Below, one piece after another: positions 54,150 through 63,687 of a stretch of DNA of 64,000 nt (position 1 is its first letter; every line of letters begins with the position of its first letter). This DNA comes from Rhizomicrobium sp. (lineage in GTDB: Bacteria > Pseudomonadota > Alphaproteobacteria > Micropepsales > Micropepsaceae). Position numbers and translations under genes: made by a program. The stretch is from NCBI GenBank assembly GCA_037200045.1, contig JBBCHM010000001.1:682001-746000 (forward strand), in the 5' to 3' direction. The notes below the pieces were generated by a model. It did no database searches, had not been told where the DNA came from, and saw only the letters and a list, made by a program, of their open reading frames with translations.

Positions 54150-55589
54150 CTATCCCTGCCAACCACCGCCCAAAGCGCGAAAAGACGAAACCGCCGCACG
54201 CGCCGCGTCCGATTGGGCAGTAACACGCGCATCGCGCGCTTGAAGCAGCTGACCGGTGGATTGCAGCACGTCGATCAAGCTGACGACTCCGCGCGCCTGT
54301 GCCGCACGAAGACTCTGGAGCTCCCGGTCGAGCGAACCTTCGCTCGACTCAAGCAGGCGTGCCCGCTCCTGATTCTTGGCCAGCGATGTGAAGGCATTCT
54401 CCACGTCGGACGTGGCTTGGAGTACCGAAAGTCGATAAGCGGCCAAGGCTTCGGCATAGCGCCCATGTGCCGTGGCGACTTCGGAATCGACGCGACCGAA
54501 ATCGAACAGGCGCCAGCGCACGCCCGCAATCGCCTGTGCCTGTGCCGCGCCGGAACCGAACAGGCTCGCCGCCGATGCGCTCGAAAAGCCGAGAAGCGCG
54601 GAAATCGAGAAGTGCGGGTAATATTCGGCAATCGCGGCGCCGATCCGTGCGCTGGCGGCGGCGAGCCTGCGCTCGGCGACGATGATGTCCGGGCGGCGGC
54701 GCAGCAGGCTTACAGGACCCTCCGCGTCCACAATGGCGGGCGGGGCAGGGATGGGGGAAGGCGCGGCGAGCGCCGCATGCCAGCTTCCCGGCGCTGCTCC
54801 CATCAGCACCTCGAGCGCATTGGTGGCCGTCTCGAGCGACGATTCGAGCACCGGGACTTGGGCGGAGACAGTGCTGCAGACGCTTTCGGCCTGGTGCAGG
54901 CTGGCGCCGGCGATGACGCCGCGCGAGAATTGCTGGCGCACAAGGTTCAACAAATGCTCCTGCGTCGCCAGTTCCTCGTGCGCGACGGTCAGGCGCGCTT
55001 GCAGCGTGCGCACGAGGATGTAGATGTCGGCTGCCTCGGCGACCACCTCGACGCGCGCTGCGGCCGAACCGGCATCGGCGGCTTGGTAGTCCGCCAGCGC
55101 CGCCTGCCGGTCTCGCCGCAGGCCACCGAAAATATCGGCCTCCCAGCTCACGCTGCCATCGACGTCGTAGAGATTGCCGTCACGGTCGACGCCGAGGGCT
55201 TGCTCGATTTGTCCAATAGGAGTCTCCACCGATTGATGGGCAGCCGCCGCCGAAGCATCGAACGCGCCGCTCGGCAGCAACGCCGCACGGGCGACGTCCG
55301 CGGCGGCGCGCGCCTGGCGGACACGCGCGACGGCTTGCGCGAGATCGAGATTCTCGGCGAGCGCCTGGTCAATCACCTTATCGAGCATCGGATCGCCGAA
55401 TGCGCGCCACCAGGAAGCGAGGTCGGCTTGCGGCGCCGCTGCGGGCGGCAGGCCGGCGGTGGCGCGGAAGCTGGCAGCCATCAGGGGATGCGGTGGCGTA
55501 TAATCCGGACCGACCGCGCAACCGCTCAACACGATGCCGGCGGCGAGCAGGACGGTGAACCGCATTGAGCGTGCCAGAAGGTTCGGCAT
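54150..55589 (-). CDS. RND efflux outer membrane factor (NodT/OprM family lipoprotein)
   Basis: A 479-residue protein from ATG 55589, preceded by GGAGGAG. A lipoprotein signal ends in LSGCAVGPDYTPP, the standard start of this family. Two outer membrane efflux repeats follow (ASWWRAFGDPMLDKVIDQALAENLDLAQAVARV; LLRRRPDIIVAERRLAAASARIGAA). It forms the TolC-like channel for the adaptor and pump encoded on the other side of the TetR gene. The operator-like repeat at 55619 lies just upstream, so it is probably co-regulated with them. It could also serve the type I exporter in the island, but nothing shows that. Confidence 0.93.
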   Translation of the reverse strand: MPNLLARSMRFTVLLAAGIVLSGCAVGPDYTPPHPLMAASFRATAGLPPAAAPQADLASWWRAFGDPMLDKVIDQALAENLDLAQAVARVRQARAAADVARAALLPSGAFDASAAAAHQSVETPIGQIEQALGVDRDGNLYDVDGSVSWEADIFGGLRRDRQAALADYQAADAGSAAARVEVVAEAADIYILVRTLQARLTVAHEELATQEHLLNLVRQQFSRGVIAGASLHQAESVCSTVSAQVPVLESSLETATNALEVLMGAAPGSWHAALAAPSPIPAPPAIVDAEGPVSLLRRRPDIIVAERRLAAASARIGAAIAEYYPHFSISALLGFSSASAASLFGSGAAQAQAIAGVRWRLFDFGRVDSEVATAHGRYAEALAAYRLSVLQATSDVENAFTSLAKNQERARLLESSEGSLDRELQSLRAAQARGVVSLIDVLQSTGQLLQARDARVTAQSDAARAAVSSFRALGGGWQG

Positions 55590-55618
55590 GTGGGGCTCCT
55601 CCGTGGGCGCGCGGGACG

Positions 55619-55644
55619 AGTGACGAAAATACATATCCGTCACT
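55619..55644. promoter_or_regulatory. Operator-like repeat O1 between outer membrane factor and TetR genes
   Basis: AGTGACG, 12 bases, CGTCACT: perfect 7-base arms. The same 26-bp layout occurs at 56325 and 56352. It lies 30 bases upstream of the outer membrane factor ATG and 37 before the TetR ATG, so one site can control both directions. An extra CCGTCA half follows it. Confidence 0.75.
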
Positions 55645-55680
55645 ATCCGTCAATCGGGAAACTGGTGTAGGAAAAGAAGC

Positions 55681-56310
55681 ATGGACAGCGTCACCGACAA
55701 GCGGCGCCCCAAGCGGACCGGGCAGCGCGGGCCCGTCGAGCATCAGCGGCGCGAGCAGATCATCCGCGCGGCCGAGCAGCACATCCACCAGGTCGGCTAT
55801 CGCCGCACCTCGGTCGTCGATCTCGCGCGCGCGATCGGCTTCTCGACGGCCTATATCTACAAATTCTTCGATTCGAAGCGGGCGATCGGCGAGGCGATCT
55901 GCGCGATGACGCTGGGCGGGATCGACGAGGCGCTCTGGGCGATCGCCGAAGGGCCCGGCTCGGCCGAGACGCGGCTCGGGCAGATATATAAAGCGCTGGC
56001 AGAGCAGGGGCGCGCGCTGTTCTTCAACGATCGCCAGCTTCACGAAATCACGCTGGTCGCCGTGGAGGAGAATTGGAGCTCGGTCGGTGAGCATGTCGAG
56101 GCGCTGCGGCAGATCATCCGCCGCATCGTGCTCGATGGGCGCGAGGCCGGCGAATTCGAGCGCAAGACGCCGATCGACGAAGTATCCGGCGCCATCCTCC
56201 AGACGATGGCGCCTTTCTCCCATCCGATGCTTCTCCAGGCCAGGCTGGATCATCTGGAGGAGAGTGCCGGCGCCGTGGCGCGGCTGGTGCTGCGCAGCCT
56301 GGCGCCGTGA
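55681..56310 (+). CDS. TetR-family repressor of the RND efflux genes
   Basis: A 209-residue regulator. The HTH domain is at about residues 20-70 (REQIIRAAEQHIHQVGYRRTSVVDLARAIGFSTAYIYKFFDSKRAIG). The ligand domain has the TetR_C pattern of regulators beside RND pumps. AGGAAAAG serves as ribosome site. It sits between the divergent outer membrane factor gene and the adaptor-pump genes, with matching 26-bp inverted repeats on both sides, which strongly suggests autoregulation and control of all three pump genes. Confidence 0.93.
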   Translation: MDSVTDKRRPKRTGQRGPVEHQRREQIIRAAEQHIHQVGYRRTSVVDLARAIGFSTAYIYKFFDSKRAIGEAICAMTLGGIDEALWAIAEGPGSAETRLGQIYKALAEQGRALFFNDRQLHEITLVAVEENWSSVGEHVEALRQIIRRIVLDGREAGEFERKTPIDEVSGAILQTMAPFSHPMLLQARLDHLEESAGAVARLVLRSLAP

Positions 56311-56324
56311 CGTCGCAGCCTGAG

Positions 56325-56350
56325 AGTGACGGATTGACTGGATCGTCACT
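56325..56350. promoter_or_regulatory. Operator-like repeat O2 upstream of adaptor-pump genes
   Basis: AGTGACG-N12-CGTCACT, the same arms and spacing as O1, located 15 bases after the TetR stop and 44 bases before the adaptor ATG. Confidence 0.72.
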
Positions 56351-56351
56351 G

Positions 56352-56377
56352 AGTGACAGTTTGTAAAAATCGTCACT
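56352..56377. promoter_or_regulatory. Operator-like repeat O3 upstream of adaptor-pump genes
   Basis: AGTGACA-N12-CGTCACT, one base different from O1/O2, one base after O2 and 16 bases before the adaptor ATG. Two adjacent sites suggest cooperative binding at this promoter. Confidence 0.7.
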
Positions 56378-56393
56378 CATTCAGGGTTGTTCC

Positions 56394-57476
56394 ATGCGCG
56401 GTCCGTTTCCTTCGTCGCGGTCGGCGGCCGCGACGCTCGTCCTGCTTTTGGCCGGCTGCGGCGGTGCCGCCGATCGCGATCCGCGCGCTGAGCCGCCGCT
56501 GGTGCAGGTCGCGACCGTCCGCCCGGCGAGCAACGCCAGCCGCAGCTTCACCGGCGTGGTCGCAGCGCGCGTGCAGAGCGACCTCGGCTTCCGCGTTGGC
56601 GGCAAGGTAGTCGAGCGGCTCGTAAACGTCGGCGACCTTGTGCGCCGCGGCCAGCCTTTGATGCGCATCGATCCCACCGACCTCGGGCTCGCGGTTGCCG
56701 AACAGCAGCAAGCCGTCGCGGCCGCCCGCGCCCGCGCGGCACAGACCGCAGCCGACGAGAGGCGGCTGCGCGGGCTCGATCAGACAGGCGCGATCTCGGC
56801 CCAGGCCTATGACCAGGCCAAGGCGGCCGCGGACAGCGCGCGGGCGCAGCTTGCCGCAGCCGAAGCCATCGCTCGCACGGCCGGCAATGCGCGCGACTAT
56901 GCGGTGCTGCGGGCCGATGCCGACGGCGTGGTGGTGGATACGCTCGCCGAGCCGGGCCAGGTGGTCGCGGCCGGGCAGGTGGTGGTCCGGCTCGCCCAAG
57001 GAGGGCCGCGCGAAGCCGCCGTCAGCCTGCCGGAAAGCGTCCACCCGGCGATCGGCTCGACGGCAGTGGCGACGATCGAGGGCGCCACCGCCGCTTCGCC
57101 CGCGCGGCTGCGCCAGCTCTCCGACGCCGCCGATCCGCGCACGCGCACCTTCGACGCGCGCTATGTGCTGACGGGCGATGCCGCGCAGGTGCCCCTGGGG
57201 CGCACGGTCGATGTCGCGCTCGTCATGCGTGGCGACGGCAACGTCGCCGTGCCGCTCGGCGCGTTACATGATTTCGGCTCCGGGCCGGGCGTCTGGGTGC
57301 TACCGCCCGGCACCGGCCGGGTGCAGTGGCGCGGTGTGCGCGTCGCGCGGCTCGATGCCGAAAGCGCCGTGGTGGCCGCTGAGCTGCGCCCAGGCGAGCG
57401 CGTGATCGCGCTCGGCGCCGACCAGCTTCACGCGGGCGAGATCGTCCGCATCCTCGGGGCTGAGGCGGCACGGTGA
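56394..57476 (+). CDS. RND efflux periplasmic adaptor (membrane fusion lipoprotein)
   Basis: A 360-residue adaptor with lipobox LLLAGCGG, a biotinyl-lipoyl half (LGFRVGGKVVERLVNVGDLVRRGQPLMRID), a helical hairpin (about 90-165), the second half (VLRADADGVVVDTLAEPGQVVAAGQVVVRL) and beta-barrel/MP domains. Its stop overlaps the GTG start of the pump gene (GTGA). It links the inner-membrane pump to the NodT-type channel encoded divergently. Confidence 0.94.
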   Translation: MRGPFPSSRSAAATLVLLLAGCGGAADRDPRAEPPLVQVATVRPASNASRSFTGVVAARVQSDLGFRVGGKVVERLVNVGDLVRRGQPLMRIDPTDLGLAVAEQQQAVAAARARAAQTAADERRLRGLDQTGAISAQAYDQAKAAADSARAQLAAAEAIARTAGNARDYAVLRADADGVVVDTLAEPGQVVAAGQVVVRLAQGGPREAAVSLPESVHPAIGSTAVATIEGATAASPARLRQLSDAADPRTRTFDARYVLTGDAAQVPLGRTVDVALVMRGDGNVAVPLGALHDFGSGPGVWVLPPGTGRVQWRGVRVARLDAESAVVAAELRPGERVIALGADQLHAGEIVRILGAEAAR

Positions 57477-60400
57477 GCGGCTTCAATCTTTCCGCGCTCG
57501 CGGTGCGCGAGCGCGCCGTCACGCTGTTTGTGCTGATCATCGTGGTCGTCGCCGGCGCGCTTGCTTTTCTGAACCTTGGCCGCGCCGAGGATCCGACATT
57601 CACGGTAAAGGTGCTGACCGTGACGGCCGCGTGGCCCGGCGCGACGGCGCAGGAAATGCAGGACCTGGTCGCCGAACCCCTCGAGAAGCGCCTCCAGGAG
57701 CTGGAATATTACGACCGGGTGGAGACCTTCACCCGGCCCGGTCTCGCCTTTCTCATACTTACGCTGAAGGATTCGACTCCTCCCGGTGCCGGGCCCGATC
57801 AATTCTACCAGGCGCGCAAGAAGCTGGGAGACGAAGCCTCGCGCCTGCCGCAAGGCGCGCTCGGGCCTTTCATCAATGACGAATATTCGGACACCGATTT
57901 CGCCCTTTATGCGGTCAAGGCCAGGGGAATGCCGCCGCGCGAACTCGCCCGCCATGCCGAAACGCTGCGCCAACGGCTGCTGCACGTGCCCGGCGTCAAG
58001 AAGATCGACCTGATCGGCGAGCAGCCCGAACGCATCTTCGTGGATTTCGCCTTCCCGAAGCTGGCGACGTTGGGCGTGCCGGTCGGCGACGTGCTGAGCG
58101 CGCTCGCCCGGCAGAACATCGTGGCGCCGGCCGGCTCGATCGAGACGGCGGGGCCGCGCGTGTTCGTCCGGCTGGACGGCGCTTATTCGGATCTCGACCA
58201 GATCCGCGCCACGCCGATCGTGGCCGGCGGCCGCACGTTCCGCCTCTCCGATATCGCGACGGTTTCGCGCGGCTATGAGGACCCGCCCACCTTCCTGGTC
58301 CGCAACGGCGGCGAGCCGGCGATTCTCCTCGGCATCGTGATGCGCGACGGCTGGAACGGTCTTTCGCTCGGCAAGGCGCTGGAAGCAGAAGAGCAGGCGA
58401 TCACGCGCGACTTGCCGCTGGGGCTGCAGCTCAGCAAGGTCTCCGACCAGGCCGTGAACATCGACGAGGCGGTCGGCGAGTTCATGCTGAAGTTCTTCGT
58501 GGCGCTCGCCGTGGTGATGGTGGTGAGCCTGATCAGCCTCGGCTGGCGCGTGGGCATCGTCGTCGCCGCCGCCGTGCCGATCACGCTCGCCGCGGTGTTC
58601 GTGGTGATGGAAGCAACCGGCCGCGTGTTCGACCGGATCACGCTCGGCGCGCTGATCCTCGCCCTCGGGTTGCTCGTGGACGACGCGATCATCGCCATCG
58701 AAATGATGCTGGTGAAGATGGAGGAGGGCTGGGAGCGCACCAAGGCCGCAGCCTACGCCTGGACCTCCACCGCCGCGCCGATGCTCGCAGGCACGCTGGT
58801 GACGATCATCGGGCTGATGCCGGTGGGATTCGCCAAGTCGAGCTCGGGCGAATATGCCGGCAACATCTTCTGGGTGGTGGGTTTCGCGCTCATCGTATCC
58901 TGGATCGTGGCGGTGACCTTCACGCCCTATCTCGGGGTGCGATTGCTGCCGGCGATCAAGCCGGTGCCGGGCGGGCACCAGGCGATCTATGCGACGCCGC
59001 GCTATGAGCGCTTCCGCGCGCTCGTCCGCCGCGCGATCGCGGGCAAGTGGATCGCGGCGGGCGCCGTGGTGGCCGCGTTCCTGCTCTCGGCGCTGGGCAT
59101 GGGGCTGGTGAAGCAGCAATTCTTCCCGATTTCCGAGCGGCCCGAGCTGATCACCGAAATCTACATGCCCGAAGGCAGCAGCATCGAGGCGACCGAGGCC
59201 GCCACGCGCAAGGTCGAGCAATGGCTGCGCGCCCAGCCCGAGGCGAACGTGGTGACGAGCTATGTGGGACAGGGTGCGCCGCGCTTCTTCCTTTCGCTCA
59301 GCCCCGAACTGCCGGACCCGGCCTTCGCCAAGATCATCACGCTCGCACCCGACGCCAAGGCGCGCGATACGCTCAAGGCGCGGTTGCGCGCGCGCATCGC
59401 CGGGGGCCTGGCGCCTGAAGCGCGCGTACGCGTGACACAGCTCCTGTTCGGCCCGCCGGTGCCCTATCCCGTGTCGTTCCGCGTCGGCGGTCCCGATCTC
59501 GATCGGCTGCGCGCGATCGCGGATCAGGTCGCGGCCGCCCTGCGCGCCAACCCACACACGCGCCAGGTCAACACCGATTGGGGCGACCGCGTGCCGACCG
59601 CGCATTTCGTCCTCGACCAGGCGCGGCTGCGGGCGATCGGACTCGACCCGCAGTCGGCGGCGCAGCAACTTCAGCTCCTGCTGAGCGGCGTGCCGGTGAC
59701 GCAAGTGCGCGAGGACATCCGCACGGTGGAAATCGACGCCCGCGCCGGGGGCGCGCAGCGCTTCGATCCCGCGCGACTCGCCGACCTGTCGCTGGCTACG
59801 GCGGACGGGCGAAGCGTGCCGCTCGACCAGATCGGCCGCGTCGAATACCGGCCCGAAGCGCCGATCCTCAAGCGCCGCGACCGCGTTCCCACCATCACCG
59901 TGCGCGGCGACATCGACGAAAGTCTCCAGCCTGCCGAAGTGAGCGCACAGGTGGAAGAGGCATTGGCGCCGATCCGCACCGCGCTGCCGCAGGGCTACAG
60001 TATTGACACCGGCGGCGCCGTGGAGGAATCCGTTAAGGCCAATGTGGCGCTGGCAGCGGTGTTCCCGACAATGATCGTGCTGATGCTTGCGGTGATCATG
60101 CTGCAGGTCCGCTCTTTCGCGGCAACGGCGATGGTGTTCCTGACGGCGCCGCTCGGGCTGGTGGGTGCCGTTCCGGCGCTCCTGCTCTTCCAGCAGCCGT
60201 TCGGGTTCAATGCCATCCTGGGCATGATCGGCCTCGGCGGCATCCTGATGCGCAACACGCTGATCCTGATCGGCCAGATCCACGACAACCAGAAGGCCGG
60301 GCTTTCCACCCATGACGCAATCGTCGAGGCGACGGTGCAGCGGGCGCGGCCGGTCCTGCTGACCGCGCTCGCGGCCGTGCTCGCCTTCATCCCGCTGACG

Positions 60401-60523
60401 ACGTCCAGCTTCTGGGGACCTATGGCCTTCGTGCTGATCGGCGGCACCGCGGCTGGCACGCTGCTGACTTTGCTTTTCCTGCCGGCACTCTACGCCATTT
60501 GGTTTCGCGTCGCGGCGAACTAG
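57473..60523 (+). CDS. RND-type efflux permease (AcrB/MexF-like family)
   Basis: A 1016-residue protein starting with GTG 57473. It has two halves, each with a periplasmic loop of about 300 residues, and 12 membrane helices. Helix 4 carries the proton-relay aspartates (LALGLLVDDAIIAIE). The N-terminus ALAVRERAVTLFVLIIVVVAGALAFLNLGRAEDP and the C-terminus FWGPMAFVLIGGTAAGTLLTLLFLPALYAIWF are typical. The sequence resembles the branch of smaller RND pumps with VexF/MdtB-like sequences rather than AcrB proper. Together with the adaptor and channel it should expel hydrophobic toxic compounds. Confidence 0.95.
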   Translation: MSGFNLSALAVRERAVTLFVLIIVVVAGALAFLNLGRAEDPTFTVKVLTVTAAWPGATAQEMQDLVAEPLEKRLQELEYYDRVETFTRPGLAFLILTLKDSTPPGAGPDQFYQARKKLGDEASRLPQGALGPFINDEYSDTDFALYAVKARGMPPRELARHAETLRQRLLHVPGVKKIDLIGEQPERIFVDFAFPKLATLGVPVGDVLSALARQNIVAPAGSIETAGPRVFVRLDGAYSDLDQIRATPIVAGGRTFRLSDIATVSRGYEDPPTFLVRNGGEPAILLGIVMRDGWNGLSLGKALEAEEQAITRDLPLGLQLSKVSDQAVNIDEAVGEFMLKFFVALAVVMVVSLISLGWRVGIVVAAAVPITLAAVFVVMEATGRVFDRITLGALILALGLLVDDAIIAIEMMLVKMEEGWERTKAAAYAWTSTAAPMLAGTLVTIIGLMPVGFAKSSSGEYAGNIFWVVGFALIVSWIVAVTFTPYLGVRLLPAIKPVPGGHQAIYATPRYERFRALVRRAIAGKWIAAGAVVAAFLLSALGMGLVKQQFFPISERPELITEIYMPEGSSIEATEAATRKVEQWLRAQPEANVVTSYVGQGAPRFFLSLSPELPDPAFAKIITLAPDAKARDTLKARLRARIAGGLAPEARVRVTQLLFGPPVPYPVSFRVGGPDLDRLRAIADQVAAALRANPHTRQVNTDWGDRVPTAHFVLDQARLRAIGLDPQSAAQQLQLLLSGVPVTQVREDIRTVEIDARAGGAQRFDPARLADLSLATADGRSVPLDQIGRVEYRPEAPILKRRDRVPTITVRGDIDESLQPAEVSAQVEEALAPIRTALPQGYSIDTGGAVEESVKANVALAAVFPTMIVLMLAVIMLQVRSFAATAMVFLTAPLGLVGAVPALLLFQQPFGFNAILGMIGLGGILMRNTLILIGQIHDNQKAGLSTHDAIVEATVQRARPVLLTALAAVLAFIPLTTSSFWGPMAFVLIGGTAAGTLLTLLFLPALYAIWFRVAAN

Positions 60524-60957
60524 CGATCTCGTTTGGGCGTCGCCACATGACGTCGGTTTGAGACGCGGAAGCGCTCGGCACCGCGATCGCGATCCAGCTC
60601 ACGCAAAATTCCGATTTCCGGAAGAAATACGAGGCCGCTGCCACCGAACTCACTGACGCGCATCTTCGATAGCGCGACCGCATCGAGGAGGAAGCCTTCA
60701 GAGGTGCCTGGCATGTCCGCGCCAAGGATCACGCGCCCCGAATCTCGCAGATCTGTATCCTTGCGCGAACGCGATCAGACGCGAGCGGAGCGCGGCCTTC
60801 TCCTGGTCGATGACTGTGGTTTGTTGCGTCGGCTTGATCCGAATTGCCCACGAGTCCGTTGGCTGTCCGCGCTCGCCTGTTCGAAATCCCGTCAGTGTGC
60901 TGCGTTTGCCCGACGATGGGCGGCGGCCGACCCTGTCGTCTCCGACCGCCGACATAT
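60524..60957. other. Region without a recognisable intact gene
   Basis: A minus-strand frame (60732-60520) contains GTSEGFLLDAVALSKMRVSE and LVFLPEIGILRELDRD, which looks protein-like; an upstream frame (RSRLIAFAQGYRSARFGARD) may belong to the same decayed gene. I do not recognise the family. No RNA or repeat was seen. Confidence 0.35.
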
Positions 60958-61825
60958 TCAAATCTGTGTCGTCGATCCGGCCGTGGCTGGCGGCGTGATG
61001 CCGCTGTCCGCCGGACGGCGCATCGCCAACGAAGCGACGAGGGCGAGGGCGAATGCAGCGGTCATATACCAGTAAAACCAGGTCTCGTGCCCGGCCTTCT
61101 TGAAGCTGAGGGCGATCAGTTCCGACGTTCCGCCGAAGATCGACACGGAGGTGGCGAAGGATATGCCAACTGCCATGGCGCGGATTTCGGTAGGGAACAG
61201 TTCCGCCTTGAAGATCGCGCTCACGGCGGTGTAGGGGCAAAGCAGCACCATGTCCAGCAGCAGCACCCCGAACGCCAAGTGAGGATCGGTCGTGGTCGAC
61301 AGAGTCATCATGATCGGCACGGTGGCGACGAGGCCTGCCGCGGAAAATGCGATCAGCATGGGCTTTCGTCCGATTCTGTCGGAGAGCCAGCCCATGGGGG
61401 GATGGATGACGGTGTAGACCAATAGGGCTGCCATGGTGATTTCGGTCGACAGGTCAGGGCTGAAGCCCGTGGTGTTGACCAGATATTTCGGCATATAGGT
61501 GCCGTAGGTCTGGAACGCGATCGTGCCCGCCATGGTGATGACGAAGACGATGAGCAATTCGCGCCAGTGCTTGGCGAACAGCGCGCCGTGGCCGGCACGG
61601 GCGGTGTTCGTTTGCACGGCGGCGAAGGAGTCGCTTTCCTTGACGTTGAGCGTGATGAGCAAGGCGAGGATCGCCAGCAGCGCGCCGACGAAGAACGGTA
61701 TGCGCCATGCCCATGCCGCGATCTCCTTGTTGGCGACCGTATGCTGAAGCACGTACAGCAGACCGATGGCGAGCAGGAGGCCAAGCAGCAGCGTCACATA
61801 GTGGAAACTCGTCCAGAAGCCGCAA
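60958..61825 (-). pseudogene. C-terminal part of an MHS-type MFS transporter (KgtP/ProP-like), N-terminus lost
   Basis: The frame reads from FWTSFHYVTLLLGLLLAIGLLYVL through AWAWRIPFFVGALLAILALLI (central helix), PPMGWLSDRIGRKPMLI (MFS loop motif) to LFPTEIRAMAVGISFATSVSIFGGTSELIAL, the signature of metabolite:H+ symporters for dicarboxylates or betaine. Roughly the first 140 residues of a normal 430 are missing. At about 61825 it meets a lactonase fragment on the other strand, so a rearrangement joined two truncated genes. Confidence 0.8.
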
Positions 61826-62375
61826 TCGCATGGACGTCTATGGCATTAACGCGGACAGCACGCTCACGCGCGAGGCGCTTTTCATGCGAAGCACGCTGCG
61901 CGATCCGAACGACACCCACATACTGGGTCAGGGACCGGGACCGATCCACGCCCATCCCAATGGCCGCATCGTCTATGTCGGCAATCGCAGCGAGCGCACG
62001 GCGGATTGGCAGGGAAAGAAGGTCTGGATCGGCGGCGAGAACAACATCGCGGTGTTCTCCATCGATCAGAGCACCGGCGAGCCCACGTTGATCCAGACGG
62101 CCGACACGAACAGCATCGAGCCGCGCACCTTTGCGATGGACCCGAGCACGAGGATTCTCGTCGCGGCCAGTCAAGAAGCCATGCCGATCCTGACGCAGGA
62201 TAAGGGCATCGCGCCATCGATGATGAGCGCCGGGCTTTCCGTCTTCCGCATCGGCGACGGCGGCAAGCTTGCCTTCGTGCACAAGTACGACGTGGACACC
62301 GCGTGCTGCAAGCTGGGCGAGTCGCCGGCCGCCGCGGGCATCCAGTTCTGGTGCGGCACGCTGGCGGTCGTGTGA
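61826..62375 (+). pseudogene. C-terminal part of a lactonase-family (beta-propeller) protein
   Basis: From the junction it reads RMDVYGINADSTLTREALFM, GQGPGPIHAHPNGRIVYVGNR, NIAVFSIDQSTGEPTLIQT, PRTFAMDPSTRILVAASQEA and ends AAGIQFWCGTLAVV. This pattern matches the 6-phosphogluconolactonase-like (Pgl/YbhE) seven-bladed propeller. The N-terminal blades are missing. An unrelated upstream extension overlaps the MFS fragment. It precedes a mannonate dehydratase-like gene, which suggests a former sugar-acid catabolic cluster. Confidence 0.75.
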
Positions 62376-62439
62376 AACGGCTTGGGCAAAGCGGTGTGGA
62401 ACGTCGGCATGGGGCAGTCGACTCGAAAAGGATAACCTC

Positions 62440-63687
62440 ATGAAAGACGAACAGCCGGATTTCGCGCACCGCGCCAAGCGGTCACGGCAGTATTTCGAGA
62501 CGGACGCCGGACTTTCAAGGCGGGCGCTCGGCCTTATTGCGATGGGCGGGGCGGCCGCGGTGGCGGCGCTGGGCAACCTGCGCGCGGCCAATGCCATGGC
62601 AAGCGACTCTCTCAAGAACGGCGGCGGCATCAAATTGTGCGGTCAGGGAAGCACCAATCCGACTGACGACGACCTCAAATTTATGAATGAGGTGGGCTAC
62701 AACTATGTCTACGCCACCGCGACCCGAGGCGCGATGTTGACGACCGATGAGCAGCTCGCGGCGAAGAAGCGTTATGCGGATGCGGGCATTACCCTGCATT
62801 CGATCCGTTATCTGCTGGGCGGCAAGGGCGGAAACGACATCAATACAATGCTGCTGGGTCTTCCGGGCGCCGACGAGTCGCTCGAAAGCGTGAGGTCCTG
62901 GATTCGCAGCACCGGAAAGGATGGCGCAGGCTTCGACTATACCGGCTCACGGCTGATGATCACCGGCGTGTGGGAGGACGGCATGGTCGACATACGCGGC
63001 GGCGCCATGGAGCGCGAATTCGACCCCACGAATCCGAACGTGCATCGCGGAGATTTTCTCGGCGATCTGGCGCCGGATGCCAAGCATCCGGAACGTGGCC
63101 TGAATACGCTCTACTGGGGTCGCGAGTGCGGTTACGACGAGGTCATGGCCAATTTCAAGAAATACATCGCCGAGGGCCTTGGTCCGGTGCTGGACGAGAA
63201 CAATGTGTTTCTCGCCTTCCATCCTGATGATCCGCCAGTATTCGAGAGTCTTGGCGGCGTGGCGCGCATCATGTGCAATTATGCACGCTACAAAGCCATG
63301 TTCGCGGCGGCCAACAGCTCCCATATCGGCATCCAGATGTGTTGCGGCACCTGGAACGAAGGCGGCCCTAAGATGGGCAAGGATCTGCTGTCGGTGTTGA
63401 AGGAATTCAACACACTCAAGAAATACCGCGAGATCCATTTCCGCAACATCTCGAGTCCGCCGGTCAAGGGCGTACCGAACTTCCATGAGACATTTCAGGA
63501 CAACGGCTATTACGACATGTACAAGATCATGAAGACGCTGATGGATATCGCCTTCCAGGGTCTGGTGCATCTCGACCACCATCCCAACAATATGCCCGGT
63601 TCGCCCTATTCATATCTGGCCTACGTGGCCGGTTTCATGCATGCCTGCCTGGTCCGTGCCAAAGCTGAACCGAAGGGCACGCTATAG
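62440..63687 (+). CDS. Mannonate dehydratase-like TIM-barrel protein with Tat signal
   Basis: A 415-residue protein from ATG 62440, with AAAGGA before it. A twin-arginine signal is visible (SRRALGLIA at residues 26-34, then AAAVAALGNL and cleavage near ANAMA). The barrel has the UxuA-type block LAFHPDDPPVFESLGGVARIM, GIQMCCGTWNEGG, REIHFRNIS and DHHPNNMPG near the end. UxuA dehydrates D-mannonate to KDG in the cytoplasm; export by Tat would be unusual, so this may be a secreted sugar-acid dehydratase or isomerase of the same superfamily. In-frame starts further upstream lie in the lactonase fragment. Confidence 0.85.
   Translation: MKDEQPDFAHRAKRSRQYFETDAGLSRRALGLIAMGGAAAVAALGNLRAANAMASDSLKNGGGIKLCGQGSTNPTDDDLKFMNEVGYNYVYATATRGAMLTTDEQLAAKKRYADAGITLHSIRYLLGGKGGNDINTMLLGLPGADESLESVRSWIRSTGKDGAGFDYTGSRLMITGVWEDGMVDIRGGAMEREFDPTNPNVHRGDFLGDLAPDAKHPERGLNTLYWGRECGYDEVMANFKKYIAEGLGPVLDENNVFLAFHPDDPPVFESLGGVARIMCNYARYKAMFAAANSSHIGIQMCCGTWNEGGPKMGKDLLSVLKEFNTLKKYREIHFRNISSPPVKGVPNFHETFQDNGYYDMYKIMKTLMDIAFQGLVHLDHHPNNMPGSPYSYLAYVAGFMHACLVRAKAEPKGTL

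Noticed and set aside
57428-60313. A 961-codon open frame on the minus strand opposite the RND pump gene
   Set aside because: It is a high-GC antisense shadow: rich in Arg/His/Asp/Gly with no domain, and the plus strand carries an unmistakable RND permease.
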